64,000 nucleotides of DNA, from the NCBI RefSeq assembly GCF_002878395.1, contig NC_061118.1:4143651-4207650 (forward strand), given 5' to 3'. A program made the translations under genes and the position numbers. Origin of the DNA: Capsicum annuum (taxonomy: Eukaryota > Streptophyta > Magnoliopsida > Solanales > Solanaceae). This document shows positions 57,170 through 64,000 of this stretch, piece by piece. Under the pieces are notes generated by a model. It worked only from the letters and a program-made list of their open reading frames with translations, ran no database searches and was not told where the DNA came from. Each line of letters opens with the position of its first letter. The stretch's first letter is position 1.

Positions 57170-57352
57170 TTAAGTTCGATTAAATGCTTTTTCATAATAT
57201 TTTCTAGTTGTTTGTTTTAGTCTAAGTAATTCTTGCATATTTTCATTAAGGAATTCTATATATTTTATATCGTTAGTTTCCATGTATTTGTCTAAATTTG
57301 TTTTTTTTTTCATATCTTTTTTCCAAAATTCTAGATATATGTGATTTATCAT
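57170..57352 (-). CDS. Small pararetroviral ORF, 60 residues, function unknown
   Basis: It starts MINHIYLEFWKKDMKKKTN and is rich in Lys, Glu, Asn and Tyr, with possible helix or coiled-coil character. Its TAA stop is followed at once by the ATG of the next ORF (TAAATG). It lies downstream of the viral promoter-like region. No family was recognised. Confidence 0.5.
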   Translation of the reverse strand: MINHIYLEFWKKDMKKKTNLDKYMETNDIKYIEFLNENMQELLRLKQTTRKYYEKAFNRT

Positions 57353-57409
57353 AGTTGATGTGTACGTAAGTATTTATACGAGTAATTAGGTATGTGTGGT
57401 ATGTAATTT

Positions 57410-57533
57410 ATTCTAGCTATATAATCTTTACCGAATATTTTTTCTAATATGATTTTTTCTTATATCTATTATTCCTATATCCTTAATCACATACAAAATA
57501 AGTATTTTAAATTTATCTACCATTACATCAGAT
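57410..57533 (-). pseudogene. Partial duplicate of the small viral ORF at 56981-57169
   Basis: The minus strand begins MVDKFKILILYVIKDIGIID and continues with IRKN before decaying. It parallels MTADIKILVLYILRNIEIID of the ORF starting at 57169, 364 bases further on. The sequence before both starts is also similar (REYFKN against RKYYEK). Confidence 0.65.
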
Positions 57534-57866
57534 AAATAATTATTCATTTTCATAAAATTGCTATTTTTAAAATATTCCCTTCAATCATATACATAACAAA
57601 ATATGGTCATCTTAGATTACTATATACTAGATTATCCTTAAATAACATGTTCTTTGGTCACTATTAGCATGGTAATCTGGATACTTTTCCCTTAAACAGC
57701 ACCTCTACTCTGGTTACTCCCCACCACGGCTTCTTGCCTCATTGGTTTCACCTTTAGGATGGCATAGTTCTTAGGGATTTTTCTCCTTTTCCACTTTTCT
57801 AATAAACTTCTTAACATATTATTCTTCTAATAATTCTACTATAAAGTAACCAACATGAATTTATTT

Positions 57867-57876
57867 TATCATACCA
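57867..57876 (-). other. Weak candidate primer binding site of the pararetrovirus
   Basis: The minus strand reads TGGTATGATA against the canonical TGGTATCAGA (eight of ten bases). It lies in the leader zone about 215 bases after the TATA box, where such a site would be expected. It is degenerate and may be chance. Confidence 0.3.
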
Positions 57877-58090
57877 TGATTGTTGGAAATTATGAATTTA
57901 ACTATTCATAATCATAAATAAATATACGTGTTTGGGTAGGTTTGATATTTCTAAGCTTTGTTCCTCCATATCTTTTGTCATTAAAATATACCTATTTTTT
58001 AATAACTAAGCAAAATATTTGTTGTGGATAAGAGAGAGTATTTGTGCTTCAACTCATGAAGGCTTACTTTGCAATGCCTTCGGTTCATCT

Positions 58091-58099
58091 TATTTATAG
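58091..58099 (-). promoter_or_regulatory. Probable TATA box of the pararetroviral promoter
   Basis: The minus strand reads CTATAAATA, about 345 bases downstream of the transactivator-like ORF end and about 560-740 bases upstream of the first small ORFs. That spacing fits a pararetroviral promoter followed by a long leader. A degenerate match to the tRNA-Met primer site (TGGTATGATA) lies downstream at 57867-57876. Confidence 0.55.
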
Positions 58100-58275
58100 A
58101 CTGAAACTTTACAAGAGTATTCCTATTTTTACACGTTTCTAAAAAGTCTTTTAAAAAATTATCTACCTAATCTACTTTACTTTACAAAAGTCTTCTAATA
58201 AGACAAAAGTTATTAATTCCTAGACTAATAATAGTCAAAAACCTATACAAAAGATTCCAATAATATACGTAAAGC

Positions 58276-58310
58276 AAATTGTGAAAGTTTACATGTCGCT
58301 TTCACAATTT
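58276..58310. repeat. Perfect 12-bp inverted repeat in the viral intergenic region
   Basis: AAATTGTGAAAG (58276-58287) and its exact reverse complement CTTTCACAATTT (58299-58310) are separated by 11 bases. It lies between the transactivator-like ORF and the TATA box, in the expected upstream promoter zone. Confidence 0.85.
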
Positions 58311-58443
58311 TATAGCTTGTCTTCTATTATTACTCCGTTGATATCTTCTCTTTGTTGTATCTGCTGCTTTTCCATATCTCCATTATTGCTTCTTATCTTG
58401 TATCTTCCAGCTGGCGTTCTTATCTTCTTGGTTGATTTTTCTT

Positions 58444-59674
58444 CTATTCTAGCTGAACTTCTGGGATATCATTATCTCCTCCATTACATTTTGAACATTT
58501 AGGATCTGGATATTTATGTCCAATTGTCTTGCAATATCTGGTTACTAATTCTTCTGAAATAAATTTTTCTCTGATAGCTCTGGCGATAGGTTCTGTATCT
58601 GGTTTGAGCAACGTCAGAATCCATTGCCTAATAGTTTCCATATCTGTTTCTCGTAATTCCTTTGAATTTGAATATATTAGTACATGATTTCTTGAATAAT
58701 AACTCCATATGAAATTTTGGTTGCGTATGTGTTTGCTAGCTCTTGCAAAATTGTAGATAGTCCGATAATCCTCTTATTCGCATAAAATTTTGGTATCTCA
58801 ATTCTAGGTATTTCTGGTTGTGGAATAATATCTTGTGGTATAATCATATCTCGTATCATTCCTATCTTTACAACTTGTATGGGTTTTTTAACTTCATCAT
58901 ATAATATCTCTGCTGCGTGTAAATTTTTATAAAAAATAAGGTACCTTTGGTTATTATTTTAAAAATGCTAAATGCTTCATATGTTTCCGGTATAGTGGAT
59001 ATCTCATTTTCGTTAGAGGTATATACAGTACTGAGTAGTCCATATTCATAACAAGTTTTAACTAGACTTGGTTTGGTTTTAGGTAAAGCAATTAGCTTAT
59101 TGTATCCGGTCAATCTTTGGGTTATATACTTTGTATCTGGTTCTTAGATGTTTATAGCTCTGGGGTTAGTATTTAAAAAGGTTTGTAAATTGTAGATATT
59201 TTCTATATATATTTGGATTGTGTAGTTGTAGGTCTTTTTGTCTTGGTTTAAACTATCTCTGTATGTGGTAATTTGTGGGGGTATAAACATGGGATCTTTT
59301 GATGTATTTGGAATATATGGTTTATCAAATAGCTTGTTTAGGTTCATATTTGTGTTTTTCCTAACTCCTTTGCTTGTACCTGCAAAAGTAGATTGGTAAA
59401 CGTTATGGTTTTTAAGGAGTACCCCAATGTCTCCTTCTAGCTCTAGAATTTTAATGTCTTCCGATCGACATAGCTCTGCACACTACTGAGTTATCTGATT
59501 TGTAACTATAGACTTCAGTTTATCTTCATTAGTCTTTAGCTTTTCTATTTCATTACCCATACTGTCCACTTTCATTGAAAGCGTAGTTAAGGTTTTAAAT
59601 ATCTTTTCTAAAGCATCATCTTCTATTATATCAGTCTGTGTAGCTTTGTCTTGATATGTAGTCTGCAATAACAT
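58444..59674 (-). pseudogene. Candidate pararetroviral transactivator / inclusion-body protein (P6/TAV-like)
   Basis: The ORF starts inside the RNase H end. Its head (DDALEKIFKTLTTLSMKVDS) looks like a coiled coil. The middle has FIPPQITTYRDSLNQDKKTY and LVKTCYEYGLLSTVYTS. The tail ends YCKTIGHKYPDPKCSKCNGG, a Cys/His zinc-finger-like motif. Stops at about 59483 and 59144 and frameshifts near 58865 and 58660 break it. Position directly after RNase H and before the intergenic region matches the last ORF of cauliflower mosaic virus-like genomes, whose product allows translation of successive ORFs. A movement protein is the alternative. Assignment rests on position and tail motif, not on a database match. 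Confidence 0.5.
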
Positions 59675-60050
59675 TTTTATTAGTACTAATTACTTCAATT
59701 GTAAATGTAAAATTTAATATATTCAAGACTAGTCTCCGAATCTCTTTTGTTGTAACTGAATTTTGTATTTTCTTTATTAACCACCAACGTACCTGTGTAT
59801 TATCTGTTCGTACAATAAACTTGTTATATAGAATATATGGCTCAAATGATAATAAACATTTATATAATGAGCACAATTATTTTTTATTTATTTCTCATTT
59901 TATTTCTGTTTCATTAAACGTACCTGAGTAGTATCTACAATGGTGTTCTAATTTTTCTCCTTCATATCTATATTTAAGTACTCCTCCATAACTACATTCA
60001 CTAGTATCTGCTTCTACTATATATATAAATTTTCTATTTTCATCTGGAAA
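59631..60050 (-). pseudogene. Pararetroviral RNase H
   Basis: In the same register as the reverse transcriptase the domain shows VEADTSEYSYGGVLKY, then NETEIKNEI, a stop near 59877, KFIVRTDNTQVRWW and NVIADYISRQ at the end. These give the acidic RNase H residues and the WW motif typical of plant pararetroviruses. The frame ends at 59631 and overlaps the next ORF start (59674), a compact viral arrangement. Confidence 0.87.
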
Positions 60051-60950
60051 TTATAATTTTAGTAATTCTTTACAAAGTATTTTTATTTTCTGAACTTGTT
60101 TTTTATCTTCTTCGTTATAGTTATATTCTACATCCTTTTTTAATTTTTTCTGTAATGGTTTTAAGTTTTCTGCTAATTTTAGAATATATTCTCTTACTTG
60201 GTTTAATAATCCTAAACATGATTGTAATTTCTTTTTTGTATCTAATTCTTCTTTTGAATTTATTATTTTTTGTACTATATGTTGTTGTCTTTTGACTCCA
60301 CTTTTATCTATTTGTATTCCCAAAAATTCTATCTAATTTTTCATAATTTCTGTTTTCTTCTCACTTAAATTTATTCCTGATTTTTCTATTATATCTATAA
60401 ACTGTTCTAATAATTTTAAATGTTCTTCTTTAGCTTTTGTATATAATAGTATATCATCTATGTATACTATACAATTAGGTAGTTGTTTGAAATAACTATC
60501 CATAAAACATTGATATCTACCTGGTGCATTTTTATATCCAAATAGTAGTACATTTCATTCATAAAATCCTTGTGGTACCGTAAATGCGGTTAATTCCTTA
60601 GATTCTTCTTGTAACTTTAAATGGTAAAATCGTGATTTACAATCAAATTTACTAAAATAATTATATCCTTGTATTTGTCTTATTTTTAATATCTTATTTG
60701 GTATTGGGTAGTTATAAGTCATTGTTTTTGCATTTAAATTTCTATAATCAATAACAATCCTACTTTTTCCTCTTTTTTGTTCACTACGTTTATTTACTAT
60801 AAATGCTGGGCTATTATGTTTACTACTACTTTTTTGTATATATTGTTTTTCTAATAATTCTTCTATATACATTTTAAATTCTTTTAAATCATCAAAATTA
60901 TATATTAATGGTTTCTGGGTTATTATGTTATTTTTATCTATTAATTCAAT
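60051..60950 (-). pseudogene. Pararetroviral reverse transcriptase
   Basis: One register runs through the region with in-frame stops at about 60555, 60335 and 60051. Visible motifs are HNSPAFIVNKRSEQKRGK, RIVIDYRNLNAKT, YNYFSKFDCKSRFYHLKL, TAFTVPQGFYE, then IVYIDDILLY (YIDD at about 60452-60463, intact) and EFLGIQIDKSGVK. The single YIDD box, the missing integrase downstream and the similarity pattern fit a caulimovirid polymerase. The enzyme would copy the pregenomic RNA in the cytoplasm. Confidence 0.9.
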
Positions 60951-60952
60951 TT

Positions 60953-61324
60953 TTATAGTGGTTTTATGTTTTTCCCATCCTTTAATGGATCTTCACTATA
61001 TAATTGTTCTAATTTTTTCTTAATTATTTCTAAATACATTCCTAAAAGTATATCTTTTGATGTTAGCTCATAATTATAGATTTCTTCTATTGTTAATATT
61101 TTATCCGGTACTTGTGTTTTTACATTCTTAGCTTTATAAGTAATTAAACTTCCTTCGTTATTAAATCCTTTAACTATTATTGGTGTTTTTAGTTTACCCC
61201 ATTTACTTTCTGGTAAATAATTATATCTACATAAATTAGCTTCTGCTCCTGTATCTATCATAAGCTTATAATATCTACTATAATATCCTTCTACTACTAT
61301 CTTCATTAATACATATATTTTCAT
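60953..61324 (-). pseudogene. Pararetroviral aspartic protease
   Basis: The 123-residue frame carries MIDTGAEANLCRYNYLP. DTGA is the retroviral-type active site, at about residues 23-26. The product would cleave the viral polyprotein. A related reading upstream (about 61340-61510, with a VRKKKIEFEIKEEM stretch) lies in another frame, separated by a frameshift near 61335. At the lower end another frameshift near 60960 separates it from the polymerase. It follows the expected caulimovirid order, protease then reverse transcriptase. Confidence 0.85.
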
Positions 61325-61514
61325 ATCATGTTAGAGCTCTTCTTAGGAATAATCTTTCCCTATTATATGTTATAGATAATTGTGTATGTTCTATATTGTA
61401 TGGTTTTACTTGTTGTAGCCGTTTAATTCCTAATATTATGTCTGTTTTTTGCATTTCTTCCTTTATTTCAAATTCTATTTTCTTTTTTCTAACTCTTATT
61501 GTTATTTTTTTTTT

Positions 61515-61614
61515 NNNNNNNNNNNNNNNNNNNNNNNNNNNNNNNNNNNNNNNNNNNNNNNNNNNNNNNNNNNNNNNNNNNNNNNNNNNNNNNNNNNNNN
61601 NNNNNNNNNNNNNN
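61515..61614. other. Assembly gap (100 N)
   Basis: Exactly 100 unknown bases, the usual placeholder for a gap of unknown size. It separates the pararetrovirus from the LTR at 61615-63422. Frames reported across it are meaningless. Confidence 0.99.
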
Positions 61615-63422
61615 GCCTATCACGGATGTCGTCAGCTATTTTTTTCCAGCAATTTAGAGACGTTTTTGCAAGGGTATTTGGTCCTTTTCCATCTTTTGGA
61701 GGCCTCTATAAATATTAGAATCCCATCCAAACCCTAGTTCCATCATTTTCTCTTCCACTTCTCTTGAGATAATATATCTAGGGTTATATCAAGAACATAA
61801 ATCTTCCAAGAATCATCCATAAATCTTCAAAATTTCTTCAAGAACCAGGTTCCTCATAGTGTGGGCTTCAAGAGTTATTTATTTCAAGTGTGGATAAAGT
61901 CTCAAGCACTAAAGTTCATCCAATTTCAAAGATTAAGGTATGTGGGGTTTTGAACAAGAATACTTCTTCCGTTCTTGTGCCCAAAGATTTAATTTCTATT
62001 GAATTTCATGAATTTTACAAAGTGAGTTTACACGCAAATTACTTTATCAAGGATTTATGAGATTTGAGCTATACAATATTGACACATATGACTACTTCAT
62101 TGTCTTATTTCTTAAATTAAGAATTTATGTCATGAGTTGTATATTGTTATCATGAAATGATAATTTCTAAGTGATTTATGATAAGTGTCATGATTTATAT
62201 TTTTCCATGAGAAGTTTTGTCTATTGAATATATATTGATATTGAGCTTGAGAGTCAAGAATGAGTTCTATGATGTTTTCTGGAAGATTTGATACTTGATA
62301 TGATTTGATAAACAAGTATACTTGATGATGAGAAAGATTATTTTGAGATTTAGTCGAGTTAGGAATCCACAAGTTGATTATGATTTACAAGTGAGATATA
62401 TATTTATATTTTGGTCTTCATGATAGACCCTTGAGTTGATTAAGGTGGATTTCCTAATGCATTTTGAGCTTAAGTCTAGAAGTAGTATTTAGCACCGAAC
62501 GGGAAGTATGGGTTCAGCGCATCCTACTTCCTCATAACTACGTGCCATAGTAGGATTAAGATTAAGGGCCAAAGGCCAAGACAGTTATTACTAAAGTTAA
62601 GGTTCTACTCCGATGGCAAGGATAGAATAGCTCTCCCCAACGTGGGCAAGACGTTGGACTCCATGTAAGCTCACATGGTTTATGTCGGTTATAAGAAACT
62701 CTCAAGTCCATAATAGTCCTAGTTTCATGAGTTACCGAGTCACTCTAAGTCATGAGTCAAAGAGTTTGAGTTGAGTCCAACGGTTTGTGAGATTTATGAA
62801 GCATGTGTTATTATTGATTATTTATGGAAAATATGTTTCAGGTAACTCAAGCGAAGAGAGTCATTATTATCAGCATGCATGATTTTCTTATACATTTATG
62901 ATATTATTTAAATGTTGCCTGCACCACCACATACTCAGTACATTCCAAGTACTGATTCCCATACTCTTCTATGCTCTATATTTTCGCGTGATGTAGGTTC
63001 AGGTGCTCAGTCTCTGCAGCGACAGTGATCTTTGAGTACCTCCATCTATATTCGTACAGTTGGTGAGTCCTCATGGTTCGAGGACCTATGTCCCAGATTT
63101 TTGTCTTGATAGTAGATGGTTATTTATTTCCAGTTCAGTACGGGTCAGTTGGGGATCTGTCCCAATGGCTTCTCAGTCTTATGTAGTAGAGGCTTTGTCA
63201 GACTAGAGTACCAGTATGTACAGAACTTTAGTATTTTGATTGTACAAGATAGTATTTCTTTGTATTCCAGTATGTTCATGACATGATTATTCTTCTTTAT
63301 TACAACTTGATTATTGTCATAGTGAGTTATAAAGGAGATGACAGGCTCAGAGGGTTAGCTTGAGGTCGCGTGTGGCCTTAAGCATCGTGTGACATCTTGG
63401 GATGGGATCTTGGGGCGTTACA
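61615..63422 (+). repeat. Gypsy LTR, 5' end lost in the gap
   Basis: It ends GATCTTGGGGCGTTACA. The reverse complement TGTAACGCCCC and CACACGATGC match the plus-strand start of the solo LTR at 26326, so the two families are related and this copy is in plus orientation. A TATA-like CTATAAATA lies at 61706-61714, followed by AAACCCTAG. The segment 62935-63185 carries the conserved TGAGTCCTCATGG and GTAGAGGCTTTG stretches seen in related LTRs. No primer site follows 63422, so it is a 3' LTR or a solo LTR. Confidence 0.8.
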
Positions 63423-63704
63423 GTTCCTTTTCTTCTTTCACAGGTAAAAATTTATGGCCTTTTTAGTTTAGAAGAAAACGAGGAACTTGAGCTAACTTCT
63501 CTTATAGTATTGGTTAACAATTTTAATATTTGTTGTACTAATTTGAAATGCGGTCTGAAATGGCCTTTTTATTGTTTGTGTTTATAAAAACAAAACGAAA
63601 ACTTGGTTTGATTTGTTATGTTCTTGTTTTTGATAAAAATGGTGAAATTGCTGTCTTTTGTTAAACAAAATCATGCTACTATTTTTTGTTTCCTCCGACA
63701 GATT
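63423..63704. other. Short flank with nothing recognised
   Basis: AT-rich DNA after the LTR. Open frames here are short and have no known counterpart. Confidence 0.5.
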
Positions 63705-63990
63705 ACCTATTTGGTGCAACATATTAACCATCTGATGTAACAGATTTATTATATGATGCACCAGATCAACTATCTGATGCACCAAAGGAACCATCATATT
63801 ACAATTTTGATACAACAGATTAATAATCTGATGCAACAGATTAACTATCTGATGCAACAACTTTACTATATGTTGCAACAGATTAAGCATCGGATAAAAA
63901 ATCTGATGCAACTAATTAACCATTTGGAGCAATGAAAGAACCATCAGATTAATGATCTGATGCAACAGATGAACCTCCTGTTGGATAAAA
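63705..63990. repeat. Minisatellite, period about 21 bp, with internal dyad
   Basis: Degenerate copies of CTGATGCAACAGATTAACTAT recur (near 63732, 63752, 63774, 63829, 63850, 63870, 63902 and 63957), some separated by one-off insertions. The unit contains AATCTG and CAGATT facing each other around ATGCAA, so each copy can fold back. Open frames on both strands through it (His/Gln/Leu/Asn-rich) are products of the repeat, not genes. It may continue past the window end. Confidence 0.85.
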
Positions 63991-64000
63991 TCCCATTAAC

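Larger units (their letters stand above)
57534..58440 (-). other. Pararetroviral intergenic region and leader
   Basis: About 0.9 kb lies between the transactivator-like ORF and the small ORFs. It holds the 12-bp inverted repeat, the TATA box and the weak primer site. A CT-rich stretch at 57690-57800 (CTTGCCTCATTGG) is unlike its AT-rich surroundings. No intact ORF was found. Confidence 0.55.
56345..61514 (-). mobile_element. Endogenous plant pararetrovirus (Caulimoviridae-like, solendovirus-like layout), degenerate
   Basis: From high to low coordinate the minus strand holds an aspartic protease, reverse transcriptase and RNase H, a coiled-coil/transactivator-like ORF, a promoter-like intergenic region, and several very short ORFs. 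There are no LTRs and no integrase. The reverse transcriptase and RNase H resemble caulimovirids rather than gypsy. Codon use is very AT-rich. The polyprotein has in-frame stops and frameshifts, so it is an old non-functional copy. Order suggests a circular genome permuted across its intergenic region. Coat and movement protein genes were not identified; some may lie in or beyond the gap. Placement near tobacco vein clearing virus relatives is inference. Confidence 0.85.

Noticed and set aside
58444..59674. Movement protein instead of transactivator
   Set aside because: Not excluded, but the position after RNase H, the coiled-coil head and the Cys/His tail favour a transactivator-like protein. 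Kept as the alternative.
61396..61737. Frames running through the N block
   Set aside because: They span unknown bases and cannot be genes as given.
63705..63990. CRISPR-like repeat array
   Set aside because: Repeats are degenerate, spacers are not unique and of equal size, and the sequence is from a plant. It is a minisatellite.

Overview
This window looks like gene-poor, heterochromatin-type nuclear DNA of a flowering plant, most likely a nightshade (Solanaceae; Capsicum or Nicotiana would fit, but the genus cannot be fixed from sequence alone). It is AT-rich and filled with retrotransposon debris: Tekay/Del-like Ty3-gypsy elements with LTRs of about 2.5 kb, plant L1-type LINEs, a Mutator-like element and an endogenous plant pararetrovirus. 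No intact host gene was recognised. Almost every coding trace is a pseudogene carrying stops and frameshifts. A run of 100 N (61515-61614) marks an assembly gap.

Layout. 1-1.7 kb: minus-strand Copia remnant (integrase, gag tail, primer site, LTR piece). 2.2-3.7 kb: Mutator-like element with long inverted ends and a 9-bp target duplication, carrying internal tandem repeats. 3.7-7.6 kb: unassigned AT-rich DNA with one weak Helitron-like candidate. 7.6-32.4 kb: one minus-strand LINE (LINE-1) split by two nested insertions. The first (9.2-23.1 kb) is a solo LTR which itself holds a full-length 11.2-kb gypsy element (element A, 9750-20975). The second (26.2-30.9 kb) is another solo LTR which holds a further solo LTR (26326-28864). 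32.6-53.5 kb: a plus-strand LINE (LINE-2), head-to-head with LINE-1, split by element B (35580-43769, minus strand, gag and protease only) and by a battered element C (44081 to about 50902, minus strand) into which an Athila/Tat-like fragment is fused. 53.5-56.3 kb: AT-rich DNA with a Ulp1-like cysteine protease gene fragment and another unknown coding fragment. 56.35-61.5 kb: endogenous pararetrovirus on the minus strand (protease, reverse transcriptase, RNase H, a candidate transactivator, a promoter-like intergenic region, then several very short ORFs). 61.6-63.4 kb: gypsy LTR cut by the gap. 63.7-64.0 kb: minisatellite with a 21-bp period.

The insertion order can be read from target-site duplications found by eye: CTATT around element A, CTATC around the solo LTR that holds it, AGCCT around the inner solo LTR, ATTTTT around the outer one, GCAAC around element B, and TTAGTAATT around the Mutator-like element. 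The LINEs are therefore older than the gypsy elements lying in them. The two most unusual observations are the pararetrovirus block, with its tightly packed mini-ORFs and a partial duplicate of one of them, and the fact that both LINE copies carry YANN where the reverse-transcriptase YADD motif should be.
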